A DNA stretch of 64,000 nucleotides, taken from positions 26,077-90,076 of the IMG/VR virus record IMGVR_UViG_3300042453_005575; one strand, written 5' to 3'. This document shows positions 17,030 to 25,460 of this stretch, in pieces. Each line of letters opens with the position of its first letter. The stretch's first letter is position 1. The stretch is from a virus. The notes under the pieces were generated by a model. The model did no database searches. It had not been told where the DNA came from and saw only the letters and a list, made by a program, of their open reading frames with translations. The translations under genes and the position numbers were made by a program.

Positions 17030-17785
17030 ATGAATGACGCGCAAGAAGTGGTCAAAAAATTTGATCACCTCAAGTTAACCAATAATTCCAAAGTAAGATT
17101 TTATGAAAAACATAACAATACTTTCAGTTTAAGGCAGGGCAGACCCGAAGATGGCGGGACATGTCCTCACGCCACCCAAGGAAAAGGTGGATGCCTGAGT
17201 GTCTGTTACGACGCTAATTTAAGAAAACTCTATAAAAACTACGCTGCTGTGGAAGATGATAACACAGCTCTGGTACGCGGCGCAAAAGATGCAGCAGAGC
17301 TGGTAGGGATACTCGAAAAAACTGTTTCTGTGTGGCTTGCAGGCGACAAAAAAGACAAAAAGTTTTTCAGAATCCATACTGGCGGGGATTTTTACAACAT
17401 GGACTACGTGGTGGCTTGGGCAAGGGTTATCGAAAAGTTCTCTGGTGTTAGGTTTTGGGCATACACCAGATCACTTTTCGCTATCTCTACACTCGCAGAG
17501 CTTAAAAATTTAACTCTGCTCTTGAGCTGCGACCCGGTAAATAAAGATGAAGTTTTAAAAGCTTACGCCCCATATCGAGATTACCCTAACGTCACCGTAG
17601 CTTGGATGGGTAATGATTTCCCGGAAGAACACCTAAGCGACAGATCTGTATTGATTTGTCCGGAAGTAACAAAGAAGGTTAAAAATACTAAAGAAATAGG
17701 CGCATGCGCACGTTGCAGAGCCTGCATAGATCGTCCGTTAAAATCAGGATTTTTTAGATACATACAATTTCCTATTCATAGATAA
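17030..17785 (+). CDS. Gp88-like cysteine-rich protein
   Basis: This 251-residue protein has an N-terminal CPHATQGKGGC...VCYDAN cluster near residues 44-62. It continues with FFRIHTGGDFYN, AWARVIEKFSGVRFWAYTRS and a C-terminal CARCRAC near 224-230. The pattern matches the phage and mobile-element Gene product 88 family, in which the cysteines probably bind metal or an Fe-S cluster. The family's function is not established. It lies 9 bases after the polymerase gene. Confidence 0.7.
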   Translation: MNDAQEVVKKFDHLKLTNNSKVRFYEKHNNTFSLRQGRPEDGGTCPHATQGKGGCLSVCYDANLRKLYKNYAAVEDDNTALVRGAKDAAELVGILEKTVSVWLAGDKKDKKFFRIHTGGDFYNMDYVVAWARVIEKFSGVRFWAYTRSLFAISTLAELKNLTLLLSCDPVNKDEVLKAYAPYRDYPNVTVAWMGNDFPEEHLSDRSVLICPEVTKKVKNTKEIGACARCRACIDRPLKSGFFRYIQFPIHR

Positions 17786-17814
17786 CCACTCAAAACATTC
17801 CTATATAACACAAT

Positions 17815-18447
17815 ATGAAAAAAATCGAAATACAAATGGCACAAATCGCCACAGTTGAATTCCTTGCAGGCTTTGGCGTAGTAGAAAATAAAGACATTGC
17901 GGCCGTACTCGGTCCGCTCTCGAGCCATGATAAACTCCGCGGAGTTAAAAGATCTATAACAGTTATCAAAAACAAAAACCAAAAAGCTAAGAAAAAACCT
18001 GAAGTTAAAACAGTTGCGCTAGCCAAAATTTATGTAAACCCGAAGGTAAAGGCTAAGCCCCGCGAAAAAACTGCGACAGGAGAAAACATCACTTCTCAAG
18101 ATTTAAAAGTCTCTGATCTTGCAACAGCAAGAATTCGAGGCTATAAAGCAGAGATTATTCGCCTCTGTGGGCGAGAAGCAAGAAAGAACATCATGGCCAA
18201 TAATATGTCTATGCATGACATCGAGTCTTCTGGGCGCGAAGTGTATCGCGAACCGTTTAGAACTCTTTACCATGAATTTGATGCTGTGATTTCTCGCAAG
18301 CTTGAAAATACTGGCATGACTCTAGCCGACTATGGGTTAGGATTCAAGCTGGATAAAAATGCCGCTAACTATCTCGAAAAGGTGGCTAATGCTGGGTTCC
18401 TCACCCATATGTATACGGTTGCAAAAAATCTTTACGGTTCTAGATAA
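17815..18447 (+). CDS. Hypothetical protein, 210 aa
   Basis: This unknown protein has a Lys-rich middle (KNKNQKAKKKPEVK) and a helical C-terminal domain (SDLATARIRGYKAEIIRLCG..., FRTLYHEFDAVISRKLE). The start at 17815 follows a short gap with TATATAAC-like sequence that could be a promoter. It immediately precedes the candidate ubiquitin-like gene. Confidence 0.65.
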   Translation: MKKIEIQMAQIATVEFLAGFGVVENKDIAAVLGPLSSHDKLRGVKRSITVIKNKNQKAKKKPEVKTVALAKIYVNPKVKAKPREKTATGENITSQDLKVSDLATARIRGYKAEIIRLCGREARKNIMANNMSMHDIESSGREVYREPFRTLYHEFDAVISRKLENTGMTLADYGLGFKLDKNAANYLEKVANAGFLTHMYTVAKNLYGSR

Positions 18448-18519
18448 TACAGATAAAATATACTATTAGTGTAACTTAGTTAATTATTTAAACGCAATAT
18501 AACTTCATTTAGAAAAATT

Positions 18520-18774
18520 ATGAAATATAAAATCGACATCGCAGACAGAACTGGACACACCACCATGGCAGACTTAAATATTCAAGAGGCTACTGATCAA
18601 ATTATAGACCACGCTGAAAAAAACTTGATGTGGGTATTTATAAACGGTGAAAAGTTTGAGTTTTCTGGAGCTGATTTTCGCTCTGAAGAAAATGTTGAAA
18701 AGCTTCAAGGGAAGCTCGAAGCGCTGAATGACCCTGCGGTTCTCTTGACTGGCGCATTGGTTGGCGGTTGCTAA
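18520..18774 (+). CDS. Candidate ubiquitin-like (beta-grasp) protein ending Gly-Gly-Cys
   Basis: This 84-residue protein starts with a likely beta-hairpin (KYKIDIADRTGHTTMADL). A helix follows (IQEATDQIIDHAEKN), then two strands (LMWVFINGEKFEFSG), a variable helical part, and a final strand AVLLTGALVGGC. The order of elements and the C-terminal GG followed by one Cys match a ubiquitin-like modifier that must be trimmed to expose di-glycine. JAB-type and E1-type genes lie 3 kb downstream. The fold is inferred by eye; an unrelated small alpha/beta protein cannot be excluded. Confidence 0.5.
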   Translation: MKYKIDIADRTGHTTMADLNIQEATDQIIDHAEKNLMWVFINGEKFEFSGADFRSEENVEKLQGKLEALNDPAVLLTGALVGGC

Positions 18775-18813
18775 TCAAATAGAGTAAAGCTTTTACTAAA
18801 AGCCGAAACTTAC

Positions 18814-18849
18814 TTAGCCCTGCACCGTTTAAATATGGTGCAGGGCTAA
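18814..18849 (+). terminator. Perfect 13-bp hairpin after candidate Ubl gene
   Basis: TTAGCCCTGCACC at 18814-18826 and GGTGCAGGGCTAA at 18837-18849 pair perfectly around a 10-nt loop. The hairpin is flanked by A's upstream of AAAGTTTATAT, so it is terminator-like with a poor U-tract. It separates the small gene at 18520 from the 686-residue gene. Confidence 0.7.
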
Positions 18850-18902
18850 AAGTTTATATACATACACACACACTTATCTAAAATTTGAGCATTTTTATTC
18901 CT

Positions 18903-20963
18903 ATGCATTTTTCCATAAAAGAATTTAAAACAATTGTAAACGACTTTTTCGCATACAATAAACATATTATAAGCGGGCAAGTAACGGTAGACTATCACTA
19001 TTCTTCAGAAGCAGCCCCGAAATATAGATTAAATTTCGGAAACCTAGAGTTTGAAACTGTGGAGGATATGCATCAAGTTTCCAAATACATACCAATACCT
19101 CTCCACGGGCTGATATATAAGAATAAAGACCGTCACCCTAAGCTTTGGAACCATCTGGTCGTGAGCGCTAATTCTAATGACAAGCCTGCCACATTAAGCC
19201 TCATACAGAAAAAGCATACCGAAGCATTCAAAAGTATTAAACTAATTCCGGAAACTCTAGCAGAAGATCGCCAACCGTTTATTATATGTGAGGAACCTCT
19301 TGAAGTTACTGAAGGAAATTATACTTATAGGTTTTTAACAATACCTGCATCAGGCAGATTCCGTGGCGGATCAAGATCTGATATATATTTGGCAGCTCGA
19401 AATGACGAGCCTATATATGATTACCTGGATAAAGGTTATTTTGTGCTTCCGCTAGTCCGCCGGTTCTCGGCTTCGAATAAAACAGGTAAAACCACGCTTG
19501 TTGCAGATGAATACAACGTTCATGTGGCTCACATCATGCTAATGTGCTGTATACAGCCTGCTTTGGTCTCGGAATTGCAGGATGGATGTTTTATAAATTC
19601 GCATAACGCTGAAATAATGAGGCTGAAATTAGAGAAAAAATTAAGTGAAAAACAAAAAGCAGTTTTCGATAAGGAGAAAGCCAATATCGAAGCAGATTAC
19701 AGGAAAAATACAACTCTCATTGTTATAGGAAAACTCATGTCAGACGATATCCCAAAAACAACTATGAGAGATATCGTGTTTACAAAAACTTCTGCCGCAT
19801 ACGAAAACATTACGATAGAGGCATCTGATTTGCTGAATGTCCTATACTCCAGGATGAATTTCCAAGGCGAGTTCGACATCTACGCTATCAGCAATTTATA
19901 TAGCCAGTATGTAGAAGAATTATTGAACCAATCTCTTGAGGCTAAGGTATTAACACCGATTAAAATTAACGGAATCGAGATCAAGCCCTCGATAACTGCA
20001 ACATATCAAAGATATATCAATGGAATACGAATAAACAAAGACGAAGTAGCCAAAGTTATCCACCGCGCTTCTTGCTTTCATGACCAGAAAGACTACAATT
20101 TGTTTCTTAAGTCCATTTCCCGTATGTCTATACGTTGGCATGATATTATTGCTAATGGCCTGCCTGTAAAAATCCATCAAATGAACTATGATGAATTAAA
20201 ATCGCCAACACCCTCGGAGCGCGCTCCGGTTATAAAATTCTTTATAGACACCGATGACCACAGACAGATCAAAATCAAAGTAGATGACAAGCGTGCTGTG
20301 CGTGTCCAGTTTTCAAAATTACTGAAAAAGGTTGATAGCTTAAATAGAAAAACAAACGGCGGCTATGGTGCTCAGTATATTAACGGGTACAGATACACAA
20401 CTCGAAACGGTGAGTGGTGCGCTCGAGAGCTTGTCGCTATTTTAGCTGAGTGTTGCACATTCGCTGAAAAAACAAAAAATGAAAACGGGGAAGAAGTAAA
20501 CACAGTAAAAGTTGAGATAACGAAAGAAGATCTTACAAAACTTTTAGGTGTGGTGCAAAAAGAAAAAGAAGCAATGCTTAAAAGATCTAAAGAATTTTTG
20601 GCTTCGGCTGTCAAGCTGACCGGAGCAGAATCTATAGAATTTTTGGGTAAACCAGCCTATAAAGTAAAAGGCTTACTCCGTGAATACGCTGTGGTTATAG
20701 AAGACGCTAAAGTTTACGATTACGCTACAAAGCAATACCGCTGTATTGTGAATGACCGCCATTATAAAGGAGCCGGCTATGACGACATAGCATCTCGCTT
20801 ATTGGCACTTAAAAATGACTCTGTTATGCAAAATCATATCGGCACACTCAAAGGAGCTGCTCAACCAGGAGCGGAAAACGCTCACAATAGCTACGCACCC
20901 GACAGAGAGATAGGAGAGATGGTCGAAACTATGGTTGACGAAGTGCTGAAAAAAACTGCATAG
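18903..20963 (+). CDS. Large hypothetical protein, 686 aa
   Basis: No family is recognised. The protein contains TIPASGRFRGGSRSDIYLAA near 145-165, YNVHVAHIMLMCC near 203-215, a charged helical stretch (KLEKKLSEKQKAVFDKEK) near 240-260, and a C-terminal CIVNDRHYKGAGYDDIASRL near 619-638. ATG 18903 is preferred to TTG 18885. It sits between the candidate Ubl and the DnaQ/JAB/E1 genes and might be a component of that system, but no E2 or ligase signature could be identified with confidence. Confidence 0.75.
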   Translation: MHFSIKEFKTIVNDFFAYNKHIISGQVTVDYHYSSEAAPKYRLNFGNLEFETVEDMHQVSKYIPIPLHGLIYKNKDRHPKLWNHLVVSANSNDKPATLSLIQKKHTEAFKSIKLIPETLAEDRQPFIICEEPLEVTEGNYTYRFLTIPASGRFRGGSRSDIYLAARNDEPIYDYLDKGYFVLPLVRRFSASNKTGKTTLVADEYNVHVAHIMLMCCIQPALVSELQDGCFINSHNAEIMRLKLEKKLSEKQKAVFDKEKANIEADYRKNTTLIVIGKLMSDDIPKTTMRDIVFTKTSAAYENITIEASDLLNVLYSRMNFQGEFDIYAISNLYSQYVEELLNQSLEAKVLTPIKINGIEIKPSITATYQRYINGIRINKDEVAKVIHRASCFHDQKDYNLFLKSISRMSIRWHDIIANGLPVKIHQMNYDELKSPTPSERAPVIKFFIDTDDHRQIKIKVDDKRAVRVQFSKLLKKVDSLNRKTNGGYGAQYINGYRYTTRNGEWCARELVAILAECCTFAEKTKNENGEEVNTVKVEITKEDLTKLLGVVQKEKEAMLKRSKEFLASAVKLTGAESIEFLGKPAYKVKGLLREYAVVIEDAKVYDYATKQYRCIVNDRHYKGAGYDDIASRLLALKNDSVMQNHIGTLKGAAQPGAENAHNSYAPDREIGEMVETMVDEVLKKTA

Positions 20964-20988
20964 CCCATCAAATAAACACAGAAAACAA

Positions 20989-21630
20989 ATGAAAGCACCT
21001 TATATACTGGATATAGCTACCACACCCTTGCCAAGAGAAACCCTCTTGGCAAGGGCTCCAGAATTCAAAGCTGGCGCGAATCTAAAAGACCCGGCTAAAA
21101 TAGCCGAAGATATAGAACGAAAAAAGAAAAAGTATTTGGAAGATGCCCATCTTTCAGAAGCAACTGCTACTGTTTCGTGCATAGCTATAGCTGATTATAA
21201 CCATCCAACTGATTCGATGTTGCTCACCAACGACTCTGAGAAGGATTTGCTGGCGAGCTTCGAAGAATTTATAACTAAAAATGAAAAAGAAAAACTAATA
21301 ACATTCAGAGGATTTAAATTTGTTTATCCTTTCTTAGCTAGAAGAGGTGCGGTACACGGGTTCAATTTTTTCAAATATCTTGTGTACCCCGCAGCACTTC
21401 AAAGCAACCCATTCGAGCAACATATCGACGTGGCAAAAATATGGGCTTGTGGGAGCATTTTTCATCCTGAAACGCTTCAAGAAATAGCTGATGTTCTAGG
21501 TATAGAATGCAGCGGGGTTTCTGACATTTACCATGAATTAGTTAATAACACGTCTGATTCTTATGCGTTCGTACATATGTTCAATAAATTAAAAATAATA
21601 AATAAAATAGGTAAAGCCTTAGGAATATAA
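20989..21630 (+). CDS. Degenerate DnaQ-like 3'-5' exonuclease fold protein
   Basis: This 213-residue protein has the layout of RNase H-fold exonucleases: ILDIATTPL near 6-14 in place of a DxE motif, LITFRGFKFVYPFLARRG near 103-120 in place of the TfNGxxFDxPfLxxR block, and HIDVAKIWA near 145. The acidic residues expected at the first two motifs are largely replaced, so it is probably catalytically inactive or much altered. It is followed 4 bases later by the JAB-like gene. Confidence 0.6.
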   Translation: MKAPYILDIATTPLPRETLLARAPEFKAGANLKDPAKIAEDIERKKKKYLEDAHLSEATATVSCIAIADYNHPTDSMLLTNDSEKDLLASFEEFITKNEKEKLITFRGFKFVYPFLARRGAVHGFNFFKYLVYPAALQSNPFEQHIDVAKIWACGSIFHPETLQEIADVLGIECSGVSDIYHELVNNTSDSYAFVHMFNKLKIINKIGKALGI

Positions 21631-21634
21631 TATT

Positions 21635-22084
21635 ATGGGGTTATTTGAAAATATTAATCATCTATTGGCTAAAGAAATAGTCGAAGCCTCCCGTGTATGT
21701 GGATATTCAGAAGAAGAACAGGGTGGTATTATTCTTGAAAAAAATGGGGAGTATGTTTTTACCTATGTGAAAAACAAGCATAGAGGAAGTGATATGGCTC
21801 CTCAGCTGTACGAAACTGACTTAGAAGATTTTAAAGAAAATGTGGCCCCGAAAGTTGCGGATGGGTGGAAATTCTTTGCGAGTTTCCACACACATCCGTC
21901 ATTCAGCCCTACCCCTAGCCGCTTGGATTTGGAGAAGTTATTCACAGGATTCAAATATAATGTTATTTTTGCTACCCATCAAAAAATGTTTTGTTGGGCA
22001 GAATGGTTGTCGCAAGATCATTTATTTTTATATTACATTCCATTAAATTCACTCAAACTTATTATACATCATAATGAATCATAA
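21635..22084 (+). CDS. JAMM/JAB (MPN) metalloprotease-like protein
   Basis: This 149-residue protein has the JAMM signature. An EEEQGGIIL segment supplies the early Glu. SFHTHPSFSPTPSRLDL has His85, His87, Ser95 and Asp98, the H-x-H-x7-S-x2-D zinc-binding pattern of deubiquitinase-type JAB domains. JAB proteins cleave peptide or isopeptide bonds after ubiquitin-like C-termini; others occur in phage tail-assembly proteases fused to NlpC, which is absent here. The gene overlaps the E1-like gene by 11 bases. Confidence 0.82.
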   Translation: MGLFENINHLLAKEIVEASRVCGYSEEEQGGIILEKNGEYVFTYVKNKHRGSDMAPQLYETDLEDFKENVAPKVADGWKFFASFHTHPSFSPTPSRLDLEKLFTGFKYNVIFATHQKMFCWAEWLSQDHLFLYYIPLNSLKLIIHHNES

Positions 22085-22667
22085 AATTGCAATCGCGGGG
22101 GCAGGAGGAATCGGCTCTAACCTATTAGCTATATTATTCGACTACGGCTTTAACCGTAAACAATTTGACTATGCTTCTGCCAAGGTCGATATTTACGATG
22201 ACGACACAGTCGATTTGACTAACTTATTACATCAAAATTATAAAATAGACGACATCGGTAAATACAAAGTATCTGTTATGGAAGACAAGTACATTGTGAA
22301 TGGGATCAAACGAAGGATGACCCCAGACGATTTTAAAAATTACAATGTTGTCTTTTGTTGCGTAGATAATATGCCTTTCCGTAAGGCTCTTTACGAGTAT
22401 AGTTGGAACAACACAGATAAAAAATTGTTCTGGGTTGACGGGCGCTGCACATCGCGGCAAGGCGCGGTGTTCACTTCTGAAATGCCTAAAGATATTCTGC
22501 TAAACTACATAGACGCTTCAAAAGAGGAAGGTGGATGTCTACTCGCCTTTGAGAAAGAACAGAACATCAGCCACACACTTCCAACGATTGTCGCAGGAAT
22601 GATGGCTCAAGCTTTTCTAAACAACCTTCGTGAGCAAAAAACATCCAAACTTATATTTATGGTGTAA
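22074..22667 (+). CDS. E1/ThiF-like adenylyltransferase
   Basis: This 197-residue Rossmann-fold protein is the minimal E1/ThiF type. AIAGAGGIGSN at residues 6-16 is the nucleotide-binding loop, DDDTVDLTNLLHQNY near 41-56 matches the D-x-D-x-V-x-x-x-N-L-x-R-Q block, and CCVDNMPFR near 95-103 matches the CxDn block. A candidate catalytic cysteine is Cys155 in EEGGCLLAF. Such enzymes adenylate the C-terminal Gly of ubiquitin-like or sulphur-carrier proteins. Overlap with the JAB-like gene argues for a joint pathway. Confidence 0.82.
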   Translation: MNHKIAIAGAGGIGSNLLAILFDYGFNRKQFDYASAKVDIYDDDTVDLTNLLHQNYKIDDIGKYKVSVMEDKYIVNGIKRRMTPDDFKNYNVVFCCVDNMPFRKALYEYSWNNTDKKLFWVDGRCTSRQGAVFTSEMPKDILLNYIDASKEEGGCLLAFEKEQNISHTLPTIVAGMMAQAFLNNLREQKTSKLIFMV

Positions 22668-22683
22668 CTATTTGAGATAGAAT

Positions 22684-22720
22684 TGTGTAGGTATACTGTT
22701 GTACCCGGTGTACCTGCACA
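22684..22720 (+). terminator. Hairpin after E1-like gene
   Basis: TGTGTAGGTATAC at 22684-22696 pairs with GTGTACCTGCACA at 22708-22720, with two G-U pairs and an 11-nt loop. AAAATTTT follows. This fits a terminator closing the JAB-E1 unit just before the promoter at 22734. Confidence 0.6.
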
Positions 22721-22733
22721 AAATTTTAACTAC

Positions 22734-22762
22734 TTGACAACTAAACTCAGGGAAACCATATT
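22734..22762 (+). promoter_or_regulatory. Sigma70-like promoter for ssDNA-binding/recombinase genes
   Basis: A consensus -35 box TTGACA at 22734-22739 is followed by a 17-base spacer and CATATT at 22757-22762 (four of six matches to TATAAT). It lies directly after a hairpin and 108 bases before the next gene. A second A/T-rich TATAAA at about 22845 could be an alternative. Confidence 0.55.
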
Positions 22763-22870
22763 CAGATAGTTAACCACAGTTTTATCAAATCATCGATTTT
22801 TAAAATGCTTTTTAATATAGCTGGCAAACGCAAAACCTTTATTACTGTATAAACACACTAAAATATCACA

Positions 22871-23899
22871 ATGCCTATCATCAAACCATCAATTAAATTC
22901 GAAGGTTCCGATTTAAACTTAACCGCTTCGTCAGCCCCTTACATTCGCGAGGGTGTTCGGCGAGCGATATTTAATAAAACTACAAACCAAGAAGGAGCTT
23001 ATCTTTACTTTCTGCCTGCGTTCAAAGCAGACGCTCATGGAAATGGAGTGTGGTATAAGAAGATAACTATTCGAGATAATTTCGGGACAAATTTTAAAGA
23101 AAAATATTATGTTCCTGACCGTAATGAAGATCCGGCGGAATATTTTTCAAACAACTTTAGAATTTTGTATACTGAAGAAAGCCGCCCGAGAGACGAAGAA
23201 GTTAATGGTCGCAAGTTTAAAAAATACCCCAGCTATGGTCGTTTAACAGACCGTGTGCTGTATAATGTAGCTTTTGCTCAGAATTTAGGTCTCGGAGCAC
23301 ATGTTTTAGATTTACCGTTAAGAAACGGTGCCGATATTTTAAACAATTGGCTTGGAAGTAAAGATTTGGCTGGCAATAACCGACAACCAATAAATGACCC
23401 TGACCACTGTTTTCCTGTTTTTGTAAAACTCAAGGAAAACAGCGCTAACCCATGGGTTCTACAAATAGACAGCAGCCAGGCAGTCAAGCTTCCTCCTCAA
23501 CTGGCGAACAGTGATTACTTATATGATTTAGACGACATTTTCGAAACAAAGTCCAAAGAAGAGATTATTGCTAAGCTTCGTGAAATGTATTCTAGCAGTG
23601 TATTTGAAGCTTGTATGGATGGATATGATGGTTTGACTAAAGGGGCTATTTCACCTAGAGGCGTTGTCGCCCCAAAGTTCACAGCTCCTTCAGCCGAATC
23701 GTACAGTCCTGCCCCGACCAAACCGGTCGCCGCACCAGTCGCAGCAGTTGATATCCCCAAGGCTACTATAACTGCCCCAAAAATAGCAGTTAATCCCCCG
23801 CCAGCTGCGGAGATAGATATAAGCACTCTTCCGGCTAACCCAATAGCTTCTGCGAAGTTGTCTAGGGAAGAAGCAATGAAGTTCATTAGCTCGAATTAA
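22871..23899 (+). CDS. Putative single-stranded DNA-binding protein
   Basis: This 342-residue protein begins with a compact domain (residues 1-260), which includes KKITIRDNFGTNFKEKYYVP and PAEYFSNNFRI. A Pro/Ala-rich linker follows (TKPVAAPVAAVDIPKATI), then a short C-terminal helix. Size, position directly upstream of the UvsX-like recombinase and the disordered C-terminal region fit a gp32-like ssDNA-binding protein. No diagnostic motif is seen, so the assignment rests on context. Confidence 0.5.
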   Translation: MPIIKPSIKFEGSDLNLTASSAPYIREGVRRAIFNKTTNQEGAYLYFLPAFKADAHGNGVWYKKITIRDNFGTNFKEKYYVPDRNEDPAEYFSNNFRILYTEESRPRDEEVNGRKFKKYPSYGRLTDRVLYNVAFAQNLGLGAHVLDLPLRNGADILNNWLGSKDLAGNNRQPINDPDHCFPVFVKLKENSANPWVLQIDSSQAVKLPPQLANSDYLYDLDDIFETKSKEEIIAKLREMYSSSVFEACMDGYDGLTKGAISPRGVVAPKFTAPSAESYSPAPTKPVAAPVAAVDIPKATITAPKIAVNPPPAAEIDISTLPANPIASAKLSREEAMKFISSN

Positions 23900-23900
23900 A

Positions 23901-25091
23901 ATGGATTTTGAAGGCTATCTAAATTCTATCAAAAAAAATTTCGGAAAAACATTTAAAGCAGACAATGTTAATCTGGAATTAAATACTGTAGATAAAGAGT
24001 TACCTCCTACAGGGATTGTCCTAGACAATCCCTTGTTGGAGTATGCTTTTGACCGAAGGTTTATGGCGTACGGAAGGTGTTATTTAATTTATGGTAAAAA
24101 GGGGTGCTCTAAAACAACCATGCTTTTTGATATAGCTAAAATATTTCAAAAAGCAGGCGGGAAAATGTTTTGGGTCGAAACCGAGAGCGCCCCAGATTTC
24201 AATTATATGCAGCTACAGGGTGTGAACCCTAACGGCGTAATATATCACAATCCTAGATCATTAGAGGAAGCTCTGACATTATGCAAAATAACTATAGAGA
24301 ACTACTCTAAATACACCGACGGTAAAACACCTATCATGGTGGCGCTCGACTCGATTGCTGGCGCTGCTACCGACTATGAGCGGGACCAAGATATAATAGG
24401 CCAACAAAAGGTGGGCGAACACGCTAAATTAATGGCTGCTTTCTATAGAAACATTATTCCATACCTGGAATGCGAGAATATGGTCTTTGTAGCTACCAAC
24501 CAGCTTCGAGACAATATTAGCGCCACTGGTCCTGGGTTTGGGATGGAGAAACCAGAAGCGCTTATCGGAGGCGAGGCGCAAAGGTTCAACTCTACTTATC
24601 AGTTCAAAGTAGCCAGAATAAAAGATAACCTCACGGAAGACCATATGGGAGTTAAGCGTAAATCAGGCTCCACACACTCTCTAACTGTTAAGCGTAATAA
24701 GCTAGGTAGAGAAGGCAATAGCCAAAAAATAGAGTTTGATATACATATCAATGGAGGTATTGATTGGTATTCGCCATTGGTTCGGATGCTTGGAGAAAAT
24801 TATTCTGCTCTTGTTGGTAAGACTGGTGGGTGGTATACTTGGAAAATACCTAACACTAAATTTGCTATTAACGTAGATGGAGAAGTGCAAGAAGGAGTTA
24901 TTGACACAGAGAAGAAATTCAGGGAATCTGAATTGGCTTATCTGTTGGCCAATAGCGTTGAAGGTAAAGAAGTTGCTAGAAAAGCTTTTAGCATTCCTGA
25001 CATGCCTTCCGCAGAAGTTATTGAAGAAATTGATAACACAAACAAAGCTCGACGCAAAAGAAAGTCTGAGTTAGAAGTTGATGGAGAATGA
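23901..25091 (+). CDS. RecA/UvsX-like recombinase
   Basis: This 396-residue RecA-fold strand-exchange protein has a Walker A IYGKKGCSKTT near 63-73, an atypical loop like that of T4 UvsX. MFWVETESAPD contains the catalytic Glu, MVALDSIAGAAT near 147-158 is Walker B, and MVFVATNQLRDN with the GGEAQRF block corresponds to loops L1 and L2. It begins 1 base after the ssDNA-binding candidate. The C-terminus is highly charged. It would act with the UvsW-, gp46/47- and RuvC-like proteins in recombination. Confidence 0.87.
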   Translation: MDFEGYLNSIKKNFGKTFKADNVNLELNTVDKELPPTGIVLDNPLLEYAFDRRFMAYGRCYLIYGKKGCSKTTMLFDIAKIFQKAGGKMFWVETESAPDFNYMQLQGVNPNGVIYHNPRSLEEALTLCKITIENYSKYTDGKTPIMVALDSIAGAATDYERDQDIIGQQKVGEHAKLMAAFYRNIIPYLECENMVFVATNQLRDNISATGPGFGMEKPEALIGGEAQRFNSTYQFKVARIKDNLTEDHMGVKRKSGSTHSLTVKRNKLGREGNSQKIEFDIHINGGIDWYSPLVRMLGENYSALVGKTGGWYTWKIPNTKFAINVDGEVQEGVIDTEKKFRESELAYLLANSVEGKEVARKAFSIPDMPSAEVIEEIDNTNKARRKRKSELEVDGE

Positions 25092-25269
25092 AACAGATAT
25101 TTTGGTGCGTGTGACTGCAGAACTTAAAAAGCATTACAGCCTACGCGGTGTGGCTCAGGATCTTTTCCCTGATTTTGACGTTACGCCCGCGCAGCCCCAA
25201 AATATTACCAATGATTCCTCAGTAGAAAAAATCAATGAACGACTATCTTCAAAAGCTAGCCGAGATTGA
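25081..25269 (+). CDS. Hypothetical protein, 62 aa
   Basis: This small acidic protein (MENETDILVRVTAELKKHYS...) overlaps the recombinase gene by 11 bases and the next gene by 35 bases. The N-terminal half is probably helical. No family is recognised. Confidence 0.5.
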   Translation: MENETDILVRVTAELKKHYSLRGVAQDLFPDFDVTPAQPQNITNDSSVEKINERLSSKASRD

Positions 25270-25420
25270 AAAGCTCATCAAAAAAATGGATCTTCCCTTT
25301 TACCGTAAAAAAGTAAAAAATAACGAAGATTTAAGATGGCTGAAAAGTAGTTTGTGTGTAAAAAATACTAAACACGCTAATTATAGCAAAGCTATGGAAA
25401 TAATAAGTTCCTTAGTTTAA
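25235..25420 (+). CDS. Hypothetical protein, 61 aa
   Basis: This small basic helical protein (DYLQKLAEIEKLIKKMDLPFY...) overlaps its upstream neighbour by 35 bases and ends before a hairpin. No family is recognised. Confidence 0.5.
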   Translation: MNDYLQKLAEIEKLIKKMDLPFYRKKVKNNEDLRWLKSSLCVKNTKHANYSKAMEIISSLV

Positions 25421-25422
25421 TT

Positions 25423-25451
25423 ATTCAGGGAGGTCCGAACCCTTCCTGAAT
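25423..25451 (+). terminator. Intergenic hairpin before RuvC-like gene
   Basis: ATTCAGGGAGG at 25423-25433 pairs with CCTTCCTGAAT at 25441-25451 (one G-U pair, 7-nt loop). No T-run follows; TATAAATATT leads directly into the next start codon at 25461. It may act as a processing or stability element rather than a true terminator. Confidence 0.5.
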
Positions 25452-25460
25452 ATAAATATT

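Noticed and set aside
25451-25458. TATAAATA as a T4-type late promoter before the RuvC-like gene (also near 43068)
   Set aside because: The match lies only 2 bases before the start codon, too close for a -10 element with a leader, and AT-rich pre-start sequence makes chance matches likely.
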